From Palleronia pontilimi (GTDB lineage Bacteria; Pseudomonadota; Alphaproteobacteria; Rhodobacterales; Rhodobacteraceae), in the NCBI RefSeq assembly GCF_016412875.1, contig NZ_JAEKPD010000006.1:62001-126000 (forward strand): a DNA stretch of 64,000 nucleotides, written 5' to 3'. The notes below the pieces were generated by a model that did no database searches, was not told the origin of the DNA, and worked only from the letters and a program-made list of their open reading frames with translations. Numbering within the stretch: position 1 is the first letter of the stretch; each line of letters opens with the position of its first letter. Below, piece by piece: positions 46,421 through 54,617 of this stretch. A program made the translations under genes and the position numbers.

Positions 46421-49353
46421 GGCCGGGCAACTCCGATCAGCGCGTCGGCATGGAAGGCCACGCGGACGTCGAGTTGCAAGGTGATCGCAGCCATGTGCGC
46501 GGCGCTCCGGCCCCAGGTGACGCCACCATGAGCGGCACCGCCGAGCGTGGCGTTCAGCCTTGCCTCGGGCGCATCTGGGGGCGGCGGCGCCTGTGGATCG
46601 GGAAGTTCGACAGGCACGTGGGTGAGCCCGTCAAGCTCCGCCTCGCGCGCTTCTCCAGGCAACTTGTCGCTCATGAGATCGCCCCAATATATCGGGTCCC
46701 AGGCCGAGTCTGCCGGATAGGAAACGAGCGGTGCCGCGGCGGATCCGCCCGCGCCGAAATTCCTTCCGAAGTCCTCCGCATCGTACTTCAGCGTCTCGTC
46801 AAGGCCGAAGCGCGGCTCGGTCGGCGGGCCCTCGATCATGAAGAACCAACCGCCATCCTCACCGTTGGCCTGCACCTGCTCCGGCGTCAGGTCAAATCCC
46901 AGGAACGTCACGTCCGGTGAGAGCGTGCCGCGGAAGATCGGCATGCGCGCGTCGCCGTACGTCCTGAGCTCAGGGGCCGGGAAAGCGCCGTCCGACCCCG
47001 CGGTGCGGGCCTTCGCGGGCAGGCCGTAGATCATCGTTTCCGGGAAGCGGCGCAAGAGGTCGCCCCGGATCAGGAGCACCAAGCCCGCTACCCCCGCCGC
47101 GTCCCTTGGCGCATGGCTGCCGAGGGTGCCGCCCCATTCGTGGATAGGGACAATGTCGGCGGTGCTGGCGACGGAAGCGGTGCCCCGCCGATCCCAGAAC
47201 GTCCGGGCGGGCGTGCCCCGCCGGTCGGTCGGGAAGCCGCGCCAAAGCATCTCGGCGCTAAGCTCGTGATTGAAACCCGCCAGCAGCGCTTCGACAAATT
47301 CCGGGTCTGGCTCCAGAAGCGAAATCGCGTTCTGCGGCACCCTGTCGAGGCCCGGTAGCATCCAGTCCTGCGACTGGGCCTTCAGGTCGAGGTAAAGCGG
47401 ACGAGGTAAATCCGGCCATGTGACAACGGGGTGCAGTGGGTCGTCCGTCGGCTGATGCGCGGACACGGCAGGCCCCAAGCGGCCCTTGGTCCGACGCGGC
47501 AGCGTAACATCGGGGTCAAGGCCCGCGCAAAGGATGCTACGCGCGGTCTGCCAGTCAGGGTCGGCGGCGAAGGCGGTCGGGATGTCGGCGGGCCGGATCC
47601 CGGCGACAGCGGTCCTGAGCTCCTCGATCGCCTCGCGGTCGGATGCGGAGAGCCGCCCATCGATCTCAGGGCCATTCAGCAGTCCTGCTACGCGGGCGGC
47701 AAGCTTCATCCGATCCGCAATTTCACCCGCAACACCCGGAGCGGCGGCTTCCGCGCGCCGCAGCGCCGCTCCGCTCGGCACCCCGCGGACGGCTTCGGCG
47801 GCCGTTGCCGTCATGGAAGTGGAAGTGGAAGTGGAAACCACACGGTCTGCTACCGAGCCTATGGTATCCCAAATCCGCGTGGGTGGCGCATCTTGACCTA
47901 CCGGGCAGAGCCCATCGTCGAGTTCCAAATGCCGGGCGGCGATGCGGCGGCTGGCGGCCCGTGAGAGGCGCGCGCGGTCCAGGCGCGCATTGATCTGCTC
48001 GATGGCGCCGAACTGGGCCCATATCTCCTCCATCAGCGCGTCCTGCTTCCGGCGAACGATCTCGGCCCCGATACCCGCAGCGGCGCGGTGGCGCGTGGCC
48101 GTCGAGATCTCGCGCAGCCAGTCATGCTCAGGCGCAAGCCTGTCGAGCCCGCGCGTGCTGCGCCCGGCGGCCCAGCGGCCCCAGGCGGGGGGGCCGAGCA
48201 GATGACCGTTTGCCCCGTCGTCAGGATCGCGCATCGCGTCGGCGAGTGCAGGCGCCAACGGATCGGCGGGTGGTGGCGACGGCATCATCCGCACCGGCCG
48301 AAGCGCGCCACCGATGTCAAGTGTCGGCGTCTCGGCGGTGGTGAGGGCCGGGAAGGGCAGGCCCCGAAGCGCGCCTTCGGCCGTGCCAGGTGTGCCGTCG
48401 TCCTGCGGGATCTCGGCGGCGGGCAGGCGCACCGCGCGCATTCCCAACTCAACCGGAAGGCCGGGGCGCTGAACGTCGACCGCACGGCGGCCGATATCGG
48501 GGCCGAGCGGCTGCGCCTCGAGTAAACGGGCCAGCGCCTCGAAATCGCCCTCTGCCGTAGTGCGGAAGCGCCAATGATGGAAGACGGGGAGGTAGATGGG
48601 CCCGGTATCTTCCACGGTCCAGGCGGGTCCTGTTTCGTCGGTGCCGTCCTCGCCGAGCGCAGCCGCCCGCCCGGCGGCGAAGAGCGGCACAACGGCGCAA
48701 AGATATGCCCGACGCGGCGAGAGGTTACGGGGACAGAGCAGCCGGGCGATGACACCCCGTTCGCCTGCAATCTTTGCAGCGACCTCGTCCGCCGTGGGTG
48801 TCGTCGCCGCATCGATCCCTGATACCTGCACATGCGCCCAGGCCCAAGCTTCCTCTGGGTCGGGAAGCACGCCGCGCCAGCCAGCAAGCGGACGACCCTC
48901 TGGGGGCGCGACACGGAGAACAGGGCGCCCGTTGCCGTCCCGGTCGAGAGTTGCCTCCGTCCCCTCCTCAACGCAGACGAGGACAATCCAGGGCGTGAGG
49001 TTGCCGTTCGCGTCGGGGGCCGCGGGCGTAAACATCCACGGCAGGTCCGCCGCGCCGAACTCGACAGACGGCATCAGATTGGGGAACATGTCCGGTGTGC
49101 CATCCGGCGGTTCCGAGCGGAGCACGACGTCGGGGCCGAACCCGGCGACATCGCCCGGCCCCATCATGGCGAGGCCGTCGACCGCGATCGGGTCGCGCGC
49201 CATGAGTTGCGACGCGTTTTCACCGGCCTCAATCGTCACGGACACGTCCAGCGGCGGTCGCGCAGGCATTGTCGCGAGTGCGGATGGGCCGATCAGCGTG
49301 CCCGCAAAGCCGCGGCGAACCCACGGCAGGAAAAGGCGGTCGGGCGTGCTCAT
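46417..49353 (-). CDS. Large uncharacterised protein, third of the coupled operon
   Basis: A 978-residue protein without a signal peptide. Landmarks are DRLFLPWVRRGFAG at the start, TPWIVLVCVEEGTEAT near 135, LPDPEEAWAWAHVQVSG near 185, LLCPRNLSPRRAYLCAVVPL near 225 and PIYLPVFHHWRFRTTAEGDF near 275. The C-terminal third has GWFFMIEGPPTEPRFGLDE. A Ser-Thr repeat (VVSTSTSTSMTA) comes from a hexanucleotide repeat in the DNA. The family is not named to my knowledge. It is coupled to the DUF6603-like gene upstream and the 1378-residue gene downstream, each with ATGA overlap, implying a joint assembly. Confidence 0.82.
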   Translation of the reverse strand: MSTPDRLFLPWVRRGFAGTLIGPSALATMPARPPLDVSVTIEAGENASQLMARDPIAVDGLAMMGPGDVAGFGPDVVLRSEPPDGTPDMFPNLMPSVEFGAADLPWMFTPAAPDANGNLTPWIVLVCVEEGTEATLDRDGNGRPVLRVAPPEGRPLAGWRGVLPDPEEAWAWAHVQVSGIDAATTPTADEVAAKIAGERGVIARLLCPRNLSPRRAYLCAVVPLFAAGRAAALGEDGTDETGPAWTVEDTGPIYLPVFHHWRFRTTAEGDFEALARLLEAQPLGPDIGRRAVDVQRPGLPVELGMRAVRLPAAEIPQDDGTPGTAEGALRGLPFPALTTAETPTLDIGGALRPVRMMPSPPPADPLAPALADAMRDPDDGANGHLLGPPAWGRWAAGRSTRGLDRLAPEHDWLREISTATRHRAAAGIGAEIVRRKQDALMEEIWAQFGAIEQINARLDRARLSRAASRRIAARHLELDDGLCPVGQDAPPTRIWDTIGSVADRVVSTSTSTSMTATAAEAVRGVPSGAALRRAEAAAPGVAGEIADRMKLAARVAGLLNGPEIDGRLSASDREAIEELRTAVAGIRPADIPTAFAADPDWQTARSILCAGLDPDVTLPRRTKGRLGPAVSAHQPTDDPLHPVVTWPDLPRPLYLDLKAQSQDWMLPGLDRVPQNAISLLEPDPEFVEALLAGFNHELSAEMLWRGFPTDRRGTPARTFWDRRGTASVASTADIVPIHEWGGTLGSHAPRDAAGVAGLVLLIRGDLLRRFPETMIYGLPAKARTAGSDGAFPAPELRTYGDARMPIFRGTLSPDVTFLGFDLTPEQVQANGEDGGWFFMIEGPPTEPRFGLDETLKYDAEDFGRNFGAGGSAAAPLVSYPADSAWDPIYWGDLMSDKLPGEAREAELDGLTHVPVELPDPQAPPPPDAPEARLNATLGGAAHGGVTWGRSAAHMAAITLQLDVRVAFHADALIGVARP
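47814..47836. repeat. Hexanucleotide tandem repeat (TGGAAG, 3.8 copies)
   Basis: A perfect short tandem repeat of TGGAAG within the coding region of the 978-residue protein. It encodes alternating Ser and Thr on the minus strand. As the unit is 6 bp, changes in copy number keep the reading frame and vary only the length of this linker. Confidence 0.8.
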
Positions 49354-52300
49354 GCCGCCTCCTCGATCTCGTCGCGGGCGATTACCCGGAGGGCGTCCCG
49401 ATCCTCGGGATGACGGGCGAGATGCGACCGGAGCGCGGCCCGCGCACCCGCCTGCGTGTCGGCACCATCGGCGGCAAGCTCCGGCATGTCGGCAAAGGGC
49501 GCGTTGCCCGTCGGCCCCATTGGCCTTAGATCGGCCGTCGAGACGATAACCCAACTGGCGTCGCGCAGGCCGAAGCCCGCTACCGGACCGGACCTGTCCG
49601 GCGGACGCGTCTGATCGATTGCGGCCGCCATCACGTTAGAGTCCATCCGATCCCGGGTCGGCGCGCGGTCGTCATTGACGGTGATCGTTCGGCGGAAGAC
49701 GTCCCGAGCGACCCAAGGCGCTGTCGCCCCCGATGCGGACGGGAGCGCCCAGCCGGACGCACCGTAGCCGGACGCGCCCGCATTCATCGGCTCGAAGCTC
49801 TCGGCGGCGAGCTTCTCGTCGTCGCTCATGTCGAAGAATTGAGCCGGGGCGAAGTACTCCCGCAGCGGTGTCGTTCCCGTGCGTTCGATCGTAAGAGTGT
49901 CGCCGCCGACGCCTACGGCAACCGAGCCGAGCCTGAAATGACGCAGCACGCCCGGACGGGCCGCGCCGAAACGCTCCAACGTGACGCCGAGTGGAACGAT
50001 GCGCTGACGCACGCCGAGTTGCCCCATCGGGTGCACAGCGCCAGCCTTTTCCGCGCCGCAGCGCAGGCGGACGAGGGTCGCCCCTCCTTTGGGCAACTCG
50101 GCGCGCCAGTTCCCGGCGATCGCCATGGCCTCGGCGAGCGGCGCCCATGGGTCGGTCTGCGGGAGCTGCGCCGTCACGGCTTTCCCGAAAGTCGCGTCGA
50201 AGGGCACGTCGATGTCGAGAAAGAAAAGCGACACCGTCGCGGTGCCCGAAGCGCGGTAGGGGGAGGGCCCAGTCAGCGTCAGCCGCAGCGACACGCCCAT
50301 GATTCGCGAGGCGCCGCGCTTGAGCGCGAGGCCTGCGCGCATCTCAACCTGAAACCGGAAGGGCTCCAGCTCAAAGAGCGCGTCGAAGCCGAGCCAGCCC
50401 TCCACCGTGAAGCCCATCGCAGATGCACGCGCGTCGAGTTGTGCGCCGAATTGCACCGTGTTCGAGGTCAGTGCGACAAAGCATTCGAGCCGCAACCGGG
50501 GGTTGTCCCCCGCGCCGAGCGAGACTGCGATGCGGTTGAGATCCGGAAGCTCCGGCGGCCGCTCGAAGGCAGGATGCACTCCGCCAATTGCCAGCACGAA
50601 GAAGGGTGAGGCGCCCCATCGCATCCGCATCGCCATTTCGCCGTCGAGGGTGTAGAGCGCGATCTTGCTGTCGAAGAGCACCGCGTCTAGAGACGCCTCG
50701 GATCGGTCGAAATCGATGACCCCCAGCAGGTCCATATTGATCTTGACGATCATCGTGTCGATCGCGAGCGACGGCAGGCCGACGCGCAGCTTACCTAGGA
50801 TCAGAAGCCGCAGCGGACTGTCAAGCTCGAGCACTATGCCAAGCTCGGCCGTAATTACACTAGGGGTGCCCCAGCCCAGCTTCGCCATCGGTCCGAAGAC
50901 GTGTTGGTCTTGCCGGATCGGGAACGCGCCCTCCAGATCGCGCACAATCTCGGGGGCCCGAGCGACCGGGTCTTTGGGAAACATGATACTGTCGAGCGTC
51001 TGCGTGCGAAGCCCGTCGCGCAGCGCGTCAGCGTCCACCGTACGATGAATTCCGACGAGCCCGCCAAGCGCGTTCAGCGTGAACCCGAAGCCGAGCTGGA
51101 TCGGCGGGAAATCCGACGCAATCAAAAGGATGAGCGAGAACCCTTCGTCCGGTGCCCCGTCACCATTCGCGTCGGGAAGTTTCGTTACGAGAAGTCCGAC
51201 GGCCGAAACCCCGATTTCGCCGATCTGTAGCGCCAGCGCGCCGCTATACCGGCCCTTCTCAGGCTCGAAGGACAGAAAGCCGCCGCCGGAGACGACGTTG
51301 TTCGTTATCTGCATCCCGATCCCGACTGGCGGACGGGCCACGAGACGCGGCCTTTCATCCGTCGAACGCTCTAGTCGAATGCCGATACCGTCGATGCTCG
51401 CCGTTGCCGGGCCCAAGGTAACGGAGACCGCGGTTCCCAGCTCGATCAGCGTTTCGTCCTTTCCGAACGATACGTCGATGCTTGAGAAGAAGACTGGCCC
51501 GATCTGCAGAGCGACCGGAACCTGAAAGCCCAGGCTGTCGCCGCCGATCAACTTTGGCCCTGAACCCGATTGCCAAGACAGGCCAACGGTTCCCAGGTCG
51601 AGTTTCTGGGAGCTCGGAAGAACCGCTGCCAGAAACCCATCCCCGCCGAGGCGAAACTCGACGGAAACGTTTTCGACACCGAATGTCAGACCGACCCCTT
51701 CCTGCTCGGCCGCCGAGACTTCGATACGCGGCCCGCCAGCCCTCAACATCCCCAGTCTATCTAGCCTTAACCTCTCGGACTGCTCCGGATCGGTGGCCGC
51801 GAAGAGCTTCAGGGAAGCGTCCGATCGCACGCCCGGCACGATCTTCATATCGCCCGGACGGAGCACCAAAGTCGGTCCATCGGCTTCGCCAACCGCCGCC
51901 TCCAAGCCGTAGGTCCAGCCATCCTCGTCGATGGTGCGCGAGATGTCGCCGCGGGCATAAGGCGACAGACCGAGTCCGCCCGGCAGCGGTAGAATTCTGA
52001 AACCTGCCTCTACCGAAAACCCATGGAGCAGAATGGACTGGGCGCCCAGAAGCTGTTCGTCGAACTCCGCCTGGATCAACGGCAGAAGCGTCGCCGTCAC
52101 CTCCTCCGTGATGCCCAGAGCAGTGGGAAGGTTCTCGGGCTGCAGATCGCGCCGATACCCAAGGCCGAGGTCCAGTTCGAAGGCGGCCCTTCGCAGGACC
52201 GCAGTTGCGTTCTCGGCGAACCGTTCCGGCTGATCGCCGTCGCCCCACCCGTATACCTCCTGTGCCCACTGGGCCGGATCGGTGAAGGCCGCCCGCAAGG

Positions 52301-52727
52301 CGTCGATGTGCAGCGATGTTTTTCCGGCGCGATTGTGCCTGAGCACGCCAAGTATCCTCAGCATGGCACCGGCGGTCGGCATGCGCCTGGACAGGTATTC
52401 CGACACGAGCATCGCAATCACGGCCCGCGCCGCGACACGGCCCGCCTCTGTCGAGGTGAAGACCGGCGAGTTGAGCAGATCGGCAAGGATACCCAGCAGG
52501 CCGAACAGCAGGGTCCAGTCGATCTCGACCGGCTCTTCGGGCAGTCTGGTGGCAGCCTGTCCGACCGCGTCCAGCGAGGCTAGAAAGGGACCTGGATCGA
52601 TCGTCTCGGGATCGCCGAGCGATAACTCCGAAAGGAGGACTCTGGCCGCACCCTCGGACCCTGCGGCCTCAGCGAGAGGGTCCAGAAATATCAGCATTTC
52701 CCGGCGGAGCGTCGTGAAACCTGTCAC
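49350..52727 (-). CDS. DUF6603-like giant protein, second of the coupled operon
   Basis: A 1125-residue protein starting at a GTG that overlaps the subtilase stop (GTGA). Residues 1-230 are helical. From about 230 to 900 it is a long chain of amphipathic beta strands with frequent Gly, ending each repeat-like unit in patterns such as VALQIGPVFFSSIDVSFG and LALQIGEIGVSAVGLLV. The signature LGFGFTLNALGGLVGIHRTV at 545-564, followed by IMFPKDPVARAP and HVFGPMAKLGWGTP, is what I recognise as the DUF6603 core. No enzyme motif is seen. Such an extended beta structure could form a scaffold or a groove, but this is inference. There is no signal peptide. Confidence 0.85.
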   Translation of the reverse strand: MTGFTTLRREMLIFLDPLAEAAGSEGAARVLLSELSLGDPETIDPGPFLASLDAVGQAATRLPEEPVEIDWTLLFGLLGILADLLNSPVFTSTEAGRVAARAVIAMLVSEYLSRRMPTAGAMLRILGVLRHNRAGKTSLHIDALRAAFTDPAQWAQEVYGWGDGDQPERFAENATAVLRRAAFELDLGLGYRRDLQPENLPTALGITEEVTATLLPLIQAEFDEQLLGAQSILLHGFSVEAGFRILPLPGGLGLSPYARGDISRTIDEDGWTYGLEAAVGEADGPTLVLRPGDMKIVPGVRSDASLKLFAATDPEQSERLRLDRLGMLRAGGPRIEVSAAEQEGVGLTFGVENVSVEFRLGGDGFLAAVLPSSQKLDLGTVGLSWQSGSGPKLIGGDSLGFQVPVALQIGPVFFSSIDVSFGKDETLIELGTAVSVTLGPATASIDGIGIRLERSTDERPRLVARPPVGIGMQITNNVVSGGGFLSFEPEKGRYSGALALQIGEIGVSAVGLLVTKLPDANGDGAPDEGFSLILLIASDFPPIQLGFGFTLNALGGLVGIHRTVDADALRDGLRTQTLDSIMFPKDPVARAPEIVRDLEGAFPIRQDQHVFGPMAKLGWGTPSVITAELGIVLELDSPLRLLILGKLRVGLPSLAIDTMIVKINMDLLGVIDFDRSEASLDAVLFDSKIALYTLDGEMAMRMRWGASPFFVLAIGGVHPAFERPPELPDLNRIAVSLGAGDNPRLRLECFVALTSNTVQFGAQLDARASAMGFTVEGWLGFDALFELEPFRFQVEMRAGLALKRGASRIMGVSLRLTLTGPSPYRASGTATVSLFFLDIDVPFDATFGKAVTAQLPQTDPWAPLAEAMAIAGNWRAELPKGGATLVRLRCGAEKAGAVHPMGQLGVRQRIVPLGVTLERFGAARPGVLRHFRLGSVAVGVGGDTLTIERTGTTPLREYFAPAQFFDMSDDEKLAAESFEPMNAGASGYGASGWALPSASGATAPWVARDVFRRTITVNDDRAPTRDRMDSNVMAAAIDQTRPPDRSGPVAGFGLRDASWVIVSTADLRPMGPTGNAPFADMPELAADGADTQAGARAALRSHLARHPEDRDALRVIARDEIEEAA

Positions 52728-53794
52728 GGCAACTCTAATCCGGACGCGTCGGGCAAGGGTTGGTCCAGCAAACAGTCTACGTTCAGCTGGCCCGCCAGGG
52801 TTCGCTCCGGCCACCCGCGATTTGCGGGGCCTGCCGAGGCCCGGAGACAATGGATGAAGGCGCTGACGGTTTTGCCCAGGCCGTATTTCATCCGCAGCTT
52901 GGTCTTGCCGTGATGCCTGATCCAAAGCGCGGCGGCGGCAGCCACAAACTGCGTCGAATAGGAGGAGCCAGCGGTGCTTTCACCCACGACCCGCGCCACC
53001 GAACCGGTCGCGGGTTCGTAAGCACGCGTGATGCGAATGTTAATTCCCGGAGAGACAACGTCCAACTCCGCCTCGTCGTAGAAGCCGAGCTGGTTCGGTT
53101 CTCCGGTGCGGTCGATTGCGCCGACACCGACAGACCATGGCCTGTTCGCCGGAAAAACAACGTCGACTTCCCTCCAGGCAGGGCCGAACGGAACCTGACC
53201 ACCGGCCGCGACAATGATGACCCCTTGGCGGGCATACGTGCGCAACAGCTTTTCAACCTTTTTCTGGCTGAAGAAGCGCGATCCAAGGCTCAGGGCGAGA
53301 ACGTGAGGCGCTGGCCCGCCGCCCGGCTCGTTGAGCAGACGTTCTGTGAAATGCCCCAAGGCTTCGCAGAGATAGGTGAGTTCGTCGCTCTTGAGGCCGA
53401 CGAAAGTGGTGATGCGGTACGGGACATATTTGATGCCCGAGATACCATCCAGCGCGGCGTGTATGGGCGACGATCCGGCGACTACGCTATAGGTGGCGGT
53501 CCCGTGGTTGTTGAAGTTCACAAAGCCGCCGAGCTCGTCTTCTGGAAGCTCATCCAAGGGTGTCCATGGTTCGCGGCTTTTACCCTCGATTAGATTGGCG
53601 GAAAAGCGCGTTTCCAAAAATGACGGACCGACATTCGCGGATTCCACAAGGCCTGTATCCATATGAGCCACGAAGACCGTATCGTTCGGATCTTCGGCCG
53701 GGCGGCTGCGGACGACGTCGAAATTGCAGTACCAAGTTGCCCAATCCTGGCCTGTCAACTCATTCGGAGCTTGGCCGTTAGGTGTGCAGGACAT
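52724..53794 (-). CDS. S8 subtilisin-like serine protease, first of the coupled operon
   Basis: A 356-residue subtilase. The catalytic triad can be placed: Asp46 in VAHMDTGLVES, His97 in NFNNHGTATYSVVAG and Ser278 in TAGSSYSTQFVAAAAAL. The oxyanion Asn of typical subtilases is Gly199 (VIIVAAGGQ), so activity may be weak or specialised. It has no signal peptide and no I9 propeptide. The start at 53794 has a GAGG ribosome site 7 nt upstream; a TTG at 53809 is less likely. It overlaps the DUF6603-like gene by 4 nt. It may process the other large proteins of the operon, which is inferred from position only. Confidence 0.85.
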   Translation of the reverse strand: MSCTPNGQAPNELTGQDWATWYCNFDVVRSRPAEDPNDTVFVAHMDTGLVESANVGPSFLETRFSANLIEGKSREPWTPLDELPEDELGGFVNFNNHGTATYSVVAGSSPIHAALDGISGIKYVPYRITTFVGLKSDELTYLCEALGHFTERLLNEPGGGPAPHVLALSLGSRFFSQKKVEKLLRTYARQGVIIVAAGGQVPFGPAWREVDVVFPANRPWSVGVGAIDRTGEPNQLGFYDEAELDVVSPGINIRITRAYEPATGSVARVVGESTAGSSYSTQFVAAAAALWIRHHGKTKLRMKYGLGKTVSAFIHCLRASAGPANRGWPERTLAGQLNVDCLLDQPLPDASGLELP

Positions 53795-53993
53795 GAATGG
53801 ACCTCGCAAGGCTCAGCGCGGGACATCCATGGGTGAGCCCCACGGAGCTCATCATCTTCTGATCCCAATGCACGCCGACGGATCGGCGACAACGGGGGCG
53901 CAGTGGGTGGGAACAGATCGTGGGGCTTGGAAACGTGGCGACAGGACTGCCTCTCCGAAGTGGCCGCACGCGGAAGCTGATTCGGTCGGGAAT

Positions 53994-54617
53994 CTAGCCA
54001 CTTCTGCCGTCCTGTCGCATCCGCAGTTCCGCCACTTCTGCCGCGAGTTCCTTTACTGCTTCGACCAACAGCGGGACGAGCGTCGCATGCTCCACCGCAA
54101 GGTGATCCCCTGAGTCGCGCACGGCCTCGGGCACAGCCCTCCGCAGGTCCTGGGCCAGAAAGCCAAGCCGTTGCTCCTGTGTGCGGGCGGCGAAGCGATA
54201 CCTGTAGCCAGTGACCGAGCGCAGCGTGGACAGGGCGCCATCAATCGGCTGACAATCGGTCTTGAGCGTGGCATCCGATATCTGAACGACCCGGTCGGCC
54301 ACCAGTGTTCCGGACATGGTAACGTCGCCCTTCGCCCCATCCATGTGCACGGTCTGGCGGGTATTGCGGTCGTAGAGCGTGACATCGCCATCCTCGGTGG
54401 TGCCGCCGAGATGCAGCGAGCCGCTCTCTCCGTTCAGTCCGATGGTCAGATTGCCCGCTCGGTCGGTTAACATCAGATCCCCGTCGCGCCCCGCGCCACC
54501 AAGGGTCAGATTGCCGTCATTGACGGACAGGACGACGGTATCGCCCGTCGGCGTGCGTATTCGGATTTCTCTCCCAATCAGTTCCAAGCTATCGCCTGCC
54601 AAAATGACATCACTCAT
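53994..54617 (-). CDS. Protein with beta-repeat stalk and S74 self-cleaving chaperone domain
   Basis: A 207-residue protein with a phage tail-fibre style design. Residues 1-105 are short Gly/Asp-rich beta repeats (GNLTLGGAGRDGDLML, GNLTIGLNGESGSLHLGG, GDVTLYDRN). Residues 110-200 are a peptidase S74/intramolecular chaperone domain: the dyad Ser114 and Lys119 in ISDATLKTD, then LGFLAQDLRRAVPEAV, ending in a coiled coil (LLVEAVKELAAEVAELRM). In known cases this domain trimerises the stalk and then cuts itself off before the Ser. It lies 199 nt upstream of the protease gene on the same strand, probably with its own role in building the same complex. Confidence 0.85.
   Translation of the reverse strand: MSDVILAGDSLELIGREIRIRTPTGDTVVLSVNDGNLTLGGAGRDGDLMLTDRAGNLTIGLNGESGSLHLGGTTEDGDVTLYDRNTRQTVHMDGAKGDVTMSGTLVADRVVQISDATLKTDCQPIDGALSTLRSVTGYRYRFAARTQEQRLGFLAQDLRRAVPEAVRDSGDHLAVEHATLVPLLVEAVKELAAEVAELRMRQDGRSG

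Noticed and set aside
40245-54617. Idea that the giant-protein block is a prophage or a contractile injection system
   Set aside because: No capsid, portal, terminase, sheath, tube, baseplate or ATPase gene is recognisable. Only the S74 domain is phage-like. A link to injection systems stays speculative.
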